A stretch of 64,000 nt of DNA from contig JAETXT010000007.1 in NCBI GenBank assembly GCA_019188255.1, positions 5,270,001 to 5,334,000 of the forward strand. Reading direction: 5' to 3'. This DNA is from Verticillium longisporum (taxonomy: Eukaryota > Ascomycota > Sordariomycetes > Glomerellales > Plectosphaerellaceae). Every line of letters begins with the position of its first letter. Within the stretch, counting starts at the first letter, position 1. Positions 1 through 10,656 of this stretch are shown piece after piece. Below the pieces are notes generated by a model that made no database searches, was not told the DNA's origin, and saw only the letters and a program-made list of their open reading frames with translations. The position numbers were made by a program, and so were the translations under genes.

Positions 1-1551
1 GACAAGATGATTGATGCTAAACTGAAGGGCCACGAGAATCAATGCAGTCAGATTCATGCCGACCTGAGTGATGATGCGAAATGGGTCATTTGCGGCAGCG
101 AGGACAAGAAGGCTTTCATCTGGTCCATGGACCCGAGTGATCCCGATGTCAAGGATAAGGTACCGGTTGAGTACTTCAACGCTCATTCAGCGCGGGTTTC
201 CGCAGCCATCTTTGCACCGACGAAGACTCGCCAACGACTCGGCGCTTCGGGTGATCCCCTCTACGACCTGTGTAATCCGCCGCCTGTGAAGCTCATGAGC
301 CTAGAGGAATCTCTTGTTGCGAGCCAGACAGCCCCCGGAGATGCAGCACAACCAATGAAACAAGCGCAGGGAAAGAAGCCGCGAGAGTCGGCTGCCTATG
401 TTGAGAAGTCAAAGCATTACGACGGCAACATCATAGTTACCGCAGACCAGTCGGGGTCTGTCAAGGTTTTCCGCCAGGACTGTGCGTTCGCAAAGCGGCG
501 CCATGAGAACTGGGAGACGGGTTCCAGCTTTTCGCGCAAAATGGTAGGCACAAGTGGCATGGTCGGTCGCAGCGGCAGCATCATCACGCGAACAAGTGCC
601 AGCAGTCATCCTCAGTCAAGGCGAGCGTCTCTGACGCAGCCTGCGCATCCCACCAACCTAGGTCCTGGAATCCAGATGAACTCTGATCGTATCAACTCAT
701 GGCGGCAAGGCATCTCAGCCGACAGTGCTCGGAACAGCCTGGTCGGTGCCGCATCCATGCACAGCGAGCGTTCTGCATCGCCGAGTAAACTTGCCAAAGC
801 AGCACATGCCAGCCCGCTCATTGCGAGGCCCATCACCACAGCTCCCGAGTCGCGCAAAAAGACCTCTGCTGACCCACAACCTCTGTCGCCGGGGCCTCAT
901 CCGACAAGTCCTTCATCGAGCGCTGCCAATAGCCCGCGCATGGCTAAGAGACTCGAACGTGATGAGACCCAAATGCAGCCGCCAACACCGAGCTTTTTTA
1001 TTCAGCCGGCCGAGGATGATGGGACAGTAGCCCAGCCGGGCTCGCCGGCAAGCACATACTCATTTTGGAACCTGGGTCGATGGCGAGGGACATCGGCATC
1101 GTCTCGCTATTCCACTGGCTCGGCCAACATATCAACCAACCACGCCATGACACCAAGAAGCTTGTCCGGAACCTCAACAATCGGGCCTTCCAAAGACAGC
1201 GAAGCTTTAACCAAGTCCAAAAGCGCTGCTTCAGGCCCTCTGCCGGATTCAACAGCCACTGGCGAGGCTCTGGATTCAACACTGCAGTCACCGATCACGG
1301 ATCAGGACGAGACGTTTGATATCGACCTAGCCACTACTGGCGCCTCACATGTACTGAACGGAACGGTGGATCAGCGTGACTCATTCGTCAGCCAGCTCAG
1401 CTCTGACTACAGCAGTGAAGCGGTAGCTGATACAATGACATGTCACAAGTGCGGCAACAAGGACTTCAAAATGAGATGGCTGGCAGGAAAGTCGCGCATG
1501 CTTTGTAGCAAGTGTGGGCTCATCGCTGAGCAAGGTGCCGTTGAGGCATGA
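1..1551 (+). CDS. WD40-repeat protein with C-terminal zinc ribbon, 3' part
   Basis: This is the downstream part of a gene entering from the left; the frame is open from the first base, so the ATG at 7 is probably internal. The first ~60 codons read as WD40 repeat (KLKGH, then WVICGSEDKKAFIW), and another blade piece lies near residues 137-158 (IIVTADQSGSVKVF). A long Ser/Pro/Ala-rich, probably disordered tract follows. The last ~40 residues hold a CHKCG...CSKCG zinc ribbon. The order WD40, disordered tract, Zn ribbon resembles fungal WDR44-like proteins, which in animals are linked to Rab11 and vesicle traffic; that assignment is inference. No intron is visible in this part. Confidence 0.8.
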   Translation, partial: DKMIDAKLKGHENQCSQIHADLSDDAKWVICGSEDKKAFIWSMDPSDPDVKDKVPVEYFNAHSARVSAAIFAPTKTRQRLGASGDPLYDLCNPPPVKLMSLEESLVASQTAPGDAAQPMKQAQGKKPRESAAYVEKSKHYDGNIIVTADQSGSVKVFRQDCAFAKRRHENWETGSSFSRKMVGTSGMVGRSGSIITRTSASSHPQSRRASLTQPAHPTNLGPGIQMNSDRINSWRQGISADSARNSLVGAASMHSERSASPSKLAKAAHASPLIARPITTAPESRKKTSADPQPLSPGPHPTSPSSSAANSPRMAKRLERDETQMQPPTPSFFIQPAEDDGTVAQPGSPASTYSFWNLGRWRGTSASSRYSTGSANISTNHAMTPRSLSGTSTIGPSKDSEALTKSKSAASGPLPDSTATGEALDSTLQSPITDQDETFDIDLATTGASHVLNGTVDQRDSFVSQLSSDYSSEAVADTMTCHKCGNKDFKMRWLAGKSRMLCSKCGLIAEQGAVEA

Positions 1552-1976
1552 GCAGGCGTATGGCTGCACAAGCCTGATGTAACTGAGGCGTTGGCAAACC
1601 GGACATGAACCGTTGCAATACAACACAAACAATTCTGAAAAAGAAAGTTTCCCCATCACCTTGACAGCGTGTAACTCGGGCGTAGCCATACCATCAATGT
1701 TTGCAACATTATCGCCCGGCTACTTAACCTACCCAACAGAGTTTGCATTGCGCTTCGCCTGTGCTCTGGGTCTTTGTGCTTGGAGTAATGACTGACAGTA
1801 CGACAGAGGACAGCGCAGGCATCAAATCGACAAGGAGGGGCGTCACACAGGTGAGCTCTTAGCCTTATAAGTTAGCCTTATAAGAATCGCTCATTCACTC
1901 AACTTGCAATGCCTTGTAGCCTAGGTGCTTTGTTCGAGGCCACCGATGAAGACGTCTCGAGAGTTGCTGCCGTACG
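1552..1976. other. Intergenic
   Basis: This is the 3' flank of the WD40 gene and the 5' flank of the small secreted-protein gene. No convincing coding or RNA signal is seen. A short direct repeat, ccttataagttagccttataag, lies near 1862-1883. Confidence 0.5.
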
Positions 1977-2477
1977 ATGAAGACATACGCCCTCGGCTTC
2001 GTTGTCCTCCAAGCCACCCTCTGCCCGGCAGCGTCCTTTGCCTTGGAGCGTTTTTACGCTGGCGGCTTCGGCTCGACAGACGAAAATTAGTGAGTCATGA
2101 AACCGCCCGGCACGAACGACTCGCTAAACATCACTCGAAGCGTCATCTTCGGCATCCGGCCTACGCCTGGCGCCTCCTTTGCAAATTGCACGCACAGCTC
2201 AGAGACCGGTCCCATCGTGCCGGAGGTGCCCCGGTCGTACTGCCAGGATGCGCCCGCCGTGACCTGGAGCCTCGCGAGAGTTGGCGATGGCGACGGGATG
2301 CTCCTGCAGGCTTGGTGGGCGTTCACGAGCCGGGCGGCGCTTTACGGGCGGCGCGTCATACCTGAGAAACAGATCGTGAGAGAGACGGAAGCAGGCGGCA
2401 GGATTGTGGAAAGCTATGAGGGGCCGCATGAGTTCTTGATGGAGACTGTGACTGTCGCTGGGCCAGGTCTTGTTTGA
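1977..2477 (+). CDS. Small secreted protein (two exons)
   Basis: Proposed CDS is join(1977..2089,2141..2477), 149 aa. Exon 1 opens with a signal peptide (MKTYALGFVVLQATLCPAAS, then FA; cleavage likely after SFA). Without splicing the frame meets two stops at once; a GTGAGT donor at 2090 and a TCGAAG acceptor ending at 2140 remove a 51-nt intron and restore one frame. The mature chain (~127 aa) has two cysteines (ANCT, SYCQ) and an N-glycosylation site at NCT. It matches no family I recognise. Size and secretion would suit a cell-wall or effector-like protein, but that is speculation. The gene model rests on splice signals only. Confidence 0.6.
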
Positions 2478-2698
2478 GTAGACCCATACTCCATGTAGAG
2501 GGTCGGGAAGGGGAGTTGAGGTAGTCACAGGTACTACAGTAGGCTGGAGCATAGCTGCAATACACGATCACAACGTTGAACATTAGTCAAATCACAATTG
2601 TTATCTGTTACTCACGTACTGCTTTCGTTCGTCCTATGACCCATAGTCGGTGACCTCCTCCCCCGAAGATGTCGACTATACTGCAGAAGCCTGCATAA

Positions 2699-3864
2699 TC
2701 ATTTCTTGGCTCTCATGTCGAGGAATGACCTGAGATAGTCCAGCATAAAGGTATCCAAGTTCAGCGCGTCAGCGCCACGACAGAGATGCTCCCAAAACTC
2801 GGCCCACAGTGTGACATCGTCCAGGCTCGAAGCAGATCCGCTTCGAGACTCGAAAGAACCCACAATGAAGCACAAGGTCAACAGAGCCCAGCCCATCGCA
2901 TCCTCGGTGCATGTGCTCCCCGCTGGTTGGCGGTACTCAATCGTCCGGGCTTCGGCATCGGGAGAAAGCAAGCGAGCCAGGTTCCATTTGTAGACTTTGC
3001 CGTGGATAAAGTCCTTTTTCAGGCCGTGAGCGCGTCCATACGGGCTCGAAGCTGGGAAGAGGCACATGGACTCTACAATCGCGCCGACTCCGTCCTCTTG
3101 AACTGATGCCACTTCGAGTTGGTCGAGACAATGCGGCAGAGAGTGCATGGTGGCGAGGAATGTACTTTGCCGATTGCTCCGACACCAGTACGCTGATGAT
3201 CTTTCGCCGGGCACTAGAATGTCAAGACATGGCTCGTAGACAAGAGCTGCTTGGGCTATGGCTGCGAGTTGATGGGGTGACATGTCGTGGCCGAGCTGAG
3301 ACACGTGAATGTGCGTGCTGCACTGAGATGAAGTTTGGATCTTGTAGACCTTGCGAATCTCAGAGAAGATGACCTCCAGATCTGTGAGCCATGAAGAATC
3401 CAGTGTGAAGATGGGTGAAACAAGTTCAACGCCCCCTGTCCAGTCAGTGGAAGAAACAGTGTGGTGAAGAAGGGACCCTCACATTTGTTCTTGGCGGGCA
3501 GACTCGGAATCGTGATCTCTTGAACGATCGACCAGACTTGATAGGCATGATCTGGGTTCTCGGTGACCTGATTAGAGATCCCTTTTTTGGACAGACGGTG
3601 ACTGATGTCTTTGGCCATGGATGACCATGATGAAAACTTCTTCGAGCTGACCAGGGAAAGCTCTAGTTCAATGCCAAATGCAAGATAGACTGGGCTGGGC
3701 ATTGCGTTGATTCTGTCCACTTTGAATCTGGAAAAATGTAGTTGGAAGCTCGAGGCACTTAGTTGAAAGCTCATGAGATCTCTCCCTTCGTGTTTGTGAA
3801 ACGGGCATGTTCTGAGCTTTATATAACGGTCATTCTTGCAACATATACTACATCCAGTCTCCAT
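2699..3864 (-). CDS. Putative amidoligase-family enzyme
   Basis: CDS is complement(join(2699..3435,3483..3864)), 372 aa from the first ATG; ATGs at 3774 and 3702 (MPSPVYLAFGIELE) are equally plausible starts. The two frames are joined by a 47-nt intron (GTGAGG donor, CTGAC branch, ACAG acceptor), giving a continuous NKW-GVELVSPIF stretch. Motifs fit the ATP-grasp-like amidoligase family (Amidoligase_2): FGIELE near the N-terminus, GVELVSP in the middle, then STHIHVSQ, YEPCLDILVPGERS and YWCRSNR. Members are predicted to form amide bonds between amino acids or peptides and other amines; fungal substrates are unknown. Nothing nearby indicates a substrate. No disruption is seen. Confidence 0.72.
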
Positions 3865-6380
3865 TGCTCGGACTGCATTATGTTGCGAAGAGTAGGCGCT
3901 GTCATGCTCGATCTACTGCCACAACGTCACTTACACGAGGCTATGCCACAGCCGAGACCAAGCCCTTTGACAAGACCAGCCTGAAAAGAAATGGAGGCCT
4001 GGCCAAGTTTGGTCCCCGCGCTTGCTGAAATGTGTGATGGGTCATGGCTTGGATCACCTCAGAGTTTCAGAGAGCGCGCTCACGCATGTGGCCCATTATT
4101 ACGATGTACTAAGGCTCATCAGCGATTCGTGACACATGTGTCGGGCCCTCCCAACAACTACATGCGCGAAGTCCATGGGGCGCTGACACATGGGAAGGTC
4201 GCACAGCTCATGCTCAGAAGGCTGGAGCTAATGATAGCCTTTGTCGGACACCATGAGCCTCAAAATGCTGCAACCAGAATGCAGACCATTTCGGACCATT
4301 CCGGCGCGTACAGGCCTTGCGTGACCCAAGCCGGACACCCTCAAGATTCCGTCTACGAATCATCGGCAGCCAGTCTGCGCTTAGCCCCTTAACGACCACT
4401 GATTGATGTACGGCAAAGGTTGGGGGCCGCCATATCTGACGAGGTCGCGGTCGAAACCTTTGATGGACACTTTGGGCTCCCCATGTCTCGGGGTTCCAAA
4501 AGGGCGCCGTCGTCTCGGATCATGCAGCATCCTAGGCTGATAGGCGCGCGGAACCACTGGGGATAGCCTGGTGACGAGGCAAGGTTCTTTGGATCTGCGT
4601 GGCGAAGCCTCACGGACACCTTGTAACTTTGTCGAGAGCGCTTGGAGAGGATGATCGCGGAGCGCTGTGCCGTCTGGCGGTGTGAGACTCCCCGTCTGTT
4701 TGCTAGACGCCATGAGAATTGGTGGATCTCAAGCATTTGTCTCTGCATTGGGCGGTTGGTCCGAATGGATCACACTGTCAAGGGACATGTAAGGTCAAGT
4801 CTTTGCTGTCGCCCCCCCTGGTTCGCGACGATGTTCGGGTTTGCCTAGTCTGGCGCCTGTGGGCGTGTGCCCTTTTCGCAATCACGTCTACCGCGCGAAA
4901 TGGCGTACTTTGCAATGTCGCACGATAAGCCTGTGCCGCACGGCAGAGCGTGATGTTTGCGTGGTTGAAGCCGTCATCTTCTCTGACCGAAGGAAGCTTG
5001 ATGCGCTTTGTCCCGTGACGTCGTGTTCCTGCAGAGTGCAACAAGGTCAAGGCGACAAAGGCCGACTCGACTGCGTGGTTTGGAAACTTGCATACCACTA
5101 GGTCGGGTCGGGTCCGGGGTAAAGGGTAAAAAATCAAGAGCGCGCAGTGCCAGCTTGTCGCCAAAGCAAGCACCGCAAGGGTCATTCATGAAGCGAGCCA
5201 ATAGCCAATAGGCCGCAGTGACGCCCAGTTAGTGGGGTCTCACTGTGACCATCGTGCCTAGATACTATGCTCGGTTAATCATATATGAGGTCTTCTATCA
5301 TGGTGCTTTATGGCTGACTGTGTTATGCTTGAATCGTAAAACTACAAAGTACATATGTGATGAGATTGAGAGTCCCAAATCGAGTCACCGCTATTAGTAA
5401 TAATCCTGGTATATACTGACTATCCTCGCCATACGTCATAGCAAGACATCATAGCCACATTAGGTGGACCAGTCTGGCGGCTTCCCTCAAACCAAGAATG
5501 CGCAATACGGTGGAGATGAGTTTAGTTCAGAGAGGTAGGCAATAGCTGATGGAAAATGAAAGTTGGATAAAGGCAGTCGTAATGCGAGGGAACAGCAGGG
5601 CAAGGGGAGGGAGCGGAGAAGAAGTAGGTTTTTTCAGTTTATCAAAAAAAGCCCGGACGATATGCTTGCCTCTGTACTTATATAGTGAGGTTATTACCTG
5701 GTTTACTGGTTGGAAGAATGGAGGTATGTATACTAAAGTCTAGTTTAAGGTAGTAACTAGTAACTCTTTTGTGCTGTCCTCATCTAATTTTCATAGTTGC
5801 GGATATCAGCATGATAGTAATGTTCTTTCTTCGCATCCCCCTTGTTACTTCTCTCACCTCCTCGTCCTCCTTCCACTTCTTGTCCTCCCCCCAATCCTCG
5901 TCCTTCTCCCACTACTCCTCCTTGAGAAGCTCAGTCAGGATTGAACTCCATTTACCGACCTGAAACTCGTTCAGAAACACCCTCGATTCTACCTTAGGCC
6001 ATGATGGCCTCTCGGGCTATGGATTGGCGAACGCCCCCTTCCCAGTTCCAGTTGCTGGTCGTTGGTATATGGACACGGTGCCTGTGGCGCAAGTGTCGAC
6101 TTTCCCGTCCGCAGTTTTGCTGCTCCTGCGGTTATGGCTGTCGTGGGCATATCTGTCACTGGCAAACGAGTCCCGAGACGAACTTTCGAGGGCAGCATCG
6201 GTTCCTTGGCGGACTGCCATAAGGCATCGCAAGATATCACAGCGACATGTCAAGCATGTCCAAGGGAGTGTTTAGGTTCATGAGAATGCCGAGGATGGAA
6301 ATGATTATGCTAACCCCAAAGAATAACCTTATGTACAAACGCCACATGCAAAGAATATGTTCTTTTCGTGATGGACAAGC
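3865..6380. other. Long intergenic stretch
   Basis: About 2.5 kb lies between the amidoligase start and the 3' end of the NRPS-like gene. Open frames here (for example 3991-4392 + and 4389-4748 -) are short, overlap in several frames and show no family motif. A pyrimidine-rich tract of TCC/TCCTC units lies around 5860-5930. No gene can be supported. Confidence 0.45.
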
Positions 6381-9300
6381 TCATTGGGCCCAATCCTTTC
6401 TCCAGCTCTCGACACACTTCGTCAGTAGGCCACTGGTGACAACGTCGTATCCTGCGCCGATAGCCTTGCTTCTGCGTTCGGTTTGGCCCGTCTCAAACAC
6501 CAGACCACTGCGCCCGGGCTTGTCATTGTCATACTTCTCAGCGAAAAATCCAGAAGCTTGACTGTCGCATTGGTCGTGGGGTCCTGGTCTCCGTCGCGCA
6601 GCCTCTGCACCCACTCTCGCTGACCGACCGTCTCAAAGGTCAGGCCTGCCCTGGCGAGCGCAGGCAGCACATCTTCGGTCCAGCGAGTCGTCGTCGGGTT
6701 CTGCACGTGGTAAATCACGTCGGGGCCGTCCCTGAGCTCAAAGTACCCGTCCGTCTTGGATCCCGGCTCGGCGAGCTCTGTGAGTTCCAGCACCGCCCGC
6801 GCTGAGAGGTCAACGGGTAGCCACGAGGGGTCTCATCGAGCGCCGGCAACGCGCCAATGGTGACAGCAGCGCGGAACATGAGGGGATGGCCTCGGTAGCA
6901 TTCCACTTGCCCTGGACCGAGTCACCCACGATTTGGCCGGAGCGCAGGACTCGTGCTTCCATGCCAGTTGAAACGGCGGCGGCCTTGACAATGTGCTCAG
7001 CAACCCACTTGCTGCGCGCATAGCCCATGTTCTGAGCGTGCGCGGGATCCTTGACCAGTGTCTCAGCAACGCGAGCCGGCGAGGGCGTGCCGGCGGCTGC
7101 AGAGACTGAGGAGATGAATGCCAGACGGGCGGGACGGGCGAATGGGACAGATAGACAGAGATCAAGGAGGTGACGGAGACCGGCGACATGTTGGGCCTCG
7201 AAACTGCGGACAGACAGGGTAAAGTTGACGGCCCAAGCTGAGTGGATGACCGAGGTCACGGATGTGCTCAGCGCCTCAAAGGCAGCGGCACCGAGACCTA
7301 GATCAGCACGGCTCAGGTCCGAAGGCAGAGCCGTGAACTTGGCCGATGTGTGGTGGGGAGACAGCCCAGATTCGACCAAAGATGACAGGATGCGCTCGTG
7401 AGCTGAGCTGTGGTGAGGAGACAGACCACGTATCGCAAGCGATTCCAGCACACGCTCATGCGCCGCCTGGGGCGACGAGGCGCGGACAAGGCAGTAGACA
7501 TGGCGAATGTGTGGGAGCGACAGGAGCTGCGACAGGACGTGGGCTCCAAGGGAACCGGTGGCACCAGTGAGAACCTAGTGGAAGCACATGAGTAGGCAGT
7601 CGAGTTTTGTTGGGTGGTGACTTGACTTACAACTACCTCGCCATCGGGAACCTGGTTCCCAGGGGTAAATGGGGTAAAGATCGAGTATTTGGCGACGAGC
7701 TCTTGCATGACCTCCTCTTCGGTCAAGGCCTGTAGTGTTGAGCCCTTTCGGATCGAGTCCAGGTACGCCGCCAGTTGAGAGATGCTCGGGTGCTCAAAAG
7801 CAACGTTCTGGCCCAAGACATGGTCTGCCAGGTCCAGCTCACGCATGATGTGCGCGCGAGCCGTGATGGCCTGCAGAGAGTCCATACCTGCAGCAAAGAA
7901 GTCTGTGTCTACCGAGAGTCCCTCGACTCCGACACGCTCAGACATGAGTATCGCGAGGTACTCCTGAAGCTCGGGGATTTCGAGCGCCAAGCGCTCAGCG
8001 TTGCCGGGAGATTCGAACCTCTTGTAGACGTCGTCAATGATCGTGGCGAAGTGGTTGTAGCTTGCAGCGCGGATGACGGTGCCCTTATCGGTGCGAGGAT
8101 ACTCTGTGCCGTGCGGGAGGATTTCCACCATCTCGCGGGACACACGGCCAAATTGTTCAGCACGCGCGTTAGCGTCTTGAATATCGGGCCAGAGCTTCTC
8201 GAGGAGGTCGGCCGCAGTGATGTCGACAGCGTGCTCGCTCGGGATGATGAGCAGACCAGGGAAGGCACGGTCAACGCCAAAGACCAGACAGTCCTGGACC
8301 AACTCGTTCTGGCGCACGCGATGCTCGTAAGGCACAGGGAGGACCTTCTCCCCGTTCATGAGCGTCACGCGGTCATCCAGACGACCGAGGTACTTCCACG
8401 CGTCAGGGAGTGTCGGGTGAGGAACAAATGTATCGCGGGTTCTGAAAGAGTTGGGGGGATCGTCGGAGTTGGACATGACCTTGGAGGGAAGTCCATCAAG
8501 AACGATGAGCTCGTAGATGCCCTCGCTGACCTGGTCAAACTTGAGAAAAGGCTTTGTTTTGACAAGAGGCCTGACGAAGTTCCAGGCTTTATCCTGCACA
8601 TGGTCGCGTTGAGACGTCATGAGCTGACCCATTTCGGTGCTGCAAAATGTTAGCTTCAAAATGATCAACATGGACTGTCGAGCCGTATACTCACGCTCCG
8701 TAGTGAGAAACAATGTTGACTCCTTCCTGAGCCAGCATGTCGCCCAGATCATCCGGGCAGCTACTTCCACCAAAAAGCACCAACTTGGCCTTGCGAAGCT
8801 CGTCGACTCCAGTGCTTGACTCCGCAAGGACCTTCAAGGCATAGGGAACACAGTGAAAGCTCTCGAAATCGGCTGTGCGCATGGCCTCGACAAGATGGCC
8901 GTTGGTCAGGGGAAGGTTTGCGTTGTAAATGGCTGTGCGTTTTCCGGTGACCATGCCTCGAAACATGGTAGAGAGACCATGGTTGTGGAAAAGCGGTAAC
9001 GTGACAAAAGCTCGCATTCCACTTCCAGTGGCATAATTGCTGAGGCAAGCCCTGTGCGTCTGGAAAATAGGCTTCGGCAGGCCAGTGCTGCCAGAGGAGT
9101 GCACAATAAAAGCAATGCAGTCTTCTTCGTTAACGAGTTCGGTTTCTCGCTGGAAACGAATTGGGTAGAGGGGCTTTCGTGTATAGACTGAACTGTTCAG
9201 AAGAGGAAAGGCTTGAAGGGGGTAGACAGCCTGAATGTTGGCTATTGTCGTATCGAACTTTGATATGGAAAGGACGCGCGTGCACTTGGTCTTCTCAAGC

Positions 9301-9771
9301 AGAGAGACATAGGCTTCTGTTGGCAGGCGGTTGGAGAGAAACAGAACAGAAAATCCCATGCGTGATAGGGTTAGGATGGAAACAATGTAGTCCAGATTTG
9401 AGGGTCCCAGCAGGGCGACTACCTCGGCTGTGCTACTTTTGCGCTCCTGCAGCCGTTAGTCCCCATTGTCAGAATATGCCAAGACAATTCACTCATACCG
9501 TAGGACGCAGGCCCAAACTTGCAAGCTCTTTGGCGGCTTCATCGGCAAAAGTGTCGAGATCTTTGGCGGTGTAGTCTCCCCAGTCTGCGGATCCTTGGTC
9601 GGATCTTGGGTAGGCAATGAGCGGGGTATCAGGAATGCTTTGTGCCTGGTGAAGTATGAATTCATTGATGCTGTTAATCTTATCGGGTTTCGAACTGGAA
9701 ACGGGTTCCGGGGCCTTGGCTACGTCCAAGCCTGGCGCAAGGCCCACGAGAGTTGCTGTAACGGCGGCCAT
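6381..9771 (-). CDS. NRPS-like adenylating reductase (A-T-R), frameshifted
   Basis: Exons are complement(6381..7574, 7631..8639, 8695..9446, 9499..9771); introns are 52-56 nt. ATG at 9771. Order: AMP-binding adenylation domain (HSSGSTGLPKP; VSHYGATEMG across intron 2; YPRTDKGTVIR), a carrier domain with the phosphopantetheine serine (FFAAGMDSLQAIT), then a thioester reductase/NAD-binding-4 domain (VLTGATGSLGAHV; catalytic YARSK). There is no condensation domain. Such enzymes activate a carboxylic acid, load it and reduce it to an aldehyde or alcohol; the substrate cannot be read here. Three single-base deletions break the reductase domain, at a C4 run (6882-6885), a C4 run (6827-6830) and a T5 run (6544-6548, coding sense). 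One base restored at each gives one ~1076-aa protein of normal family length. Confidence 0.85.
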
Positions 9772-10656
9772 GGCAAAACGAGATGCTGCTGGCTGGCCGT
9801 CTCGAACAGTAAAAGGTGACGGATCAACAAGTACAGAAAGCAAAACGAATCAGTTGATGGGCCCGAGTTAAACATAGACCCTTGCTCCTCTATTGCACAT
9901 ATTGAACTGAGCCTCTACAAGTCGTCTGCCATTTAAGGATGGAGGGGGTTGGCCGCTCACGTGCTATGCCTCCGAGTGGTGGAAAGTCTCAATCCCGGAA
10001 AAGCGCCCGGAAAAGGTGTTCTGGGGTGTAGAAAGGTTGACCCCAGGATAGCCGGCCGATCCGACAGCGACGATTGCGGAGTCAGCATATTGCCACCCCG
10101 CAGATGTCCTGTGCGAGACAAGTACCGACAGTATATGGAGACGAATCTTTCCCACCATGTGCTTCGTCGCGGAGGGAACATCGGCGGTCTAGTCCGGGCG
10201 GCCAGGCGAGACATTGACGGTTTCCCCGTATGCACCATGCGGCTCGGGAACTGCAGGGGACGGCCGCGCGGAGAGGCTTACGTCGCGGCGCAAGGACCAG
10301 CTGCAGCATGTCTTAGATCCAACCTTTTTGCCTGGGTCGGAAAAGGGTGAAGGGTGAGAGAGTTCTGGTCTGAAGTTCCCTAGTTCTTGTCCCAAAGTTG
10401 ATGGCTCGTCAACGGCGTGCTATTACGCGGAAAACCATGTGAGATAGATGTGCCCCTGAGGCAGCTTCTGAGAGCGCTCCATAATTGACAATGGGAGGAC
10501 AGACCCGTCGTTGTCATGTGCTGCGATATTGATGCTCAGGAATGAAGGACGTATTTTCAATTATTTTCGGTCAAGTCATGTAGCCGCCATTACTTTGCTG
10601 CTCCTGCCAAACTCCCAAAGCCGCCAAGACAACATGAACTCAATAAAATTCCTCAC
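9772..10656. promoter_or_regulatory. Intergenic, promoter side of the NRPS-like gene
   Basis: This 885-bp stretch lies between the regulator's stop and the NRPS-like start, both on the minus strand. It should contain the reductase promoter and the regulator's 3' flank. A CACGTG box is at about 9957. No coding signal is seen. Confidence 0.4.

Noticed and set aside
7775..8653. 292-aa open frame on the plus strand
   Set aside because: Antisense to the adenylation and carrier domains of the NRPS-like gene.
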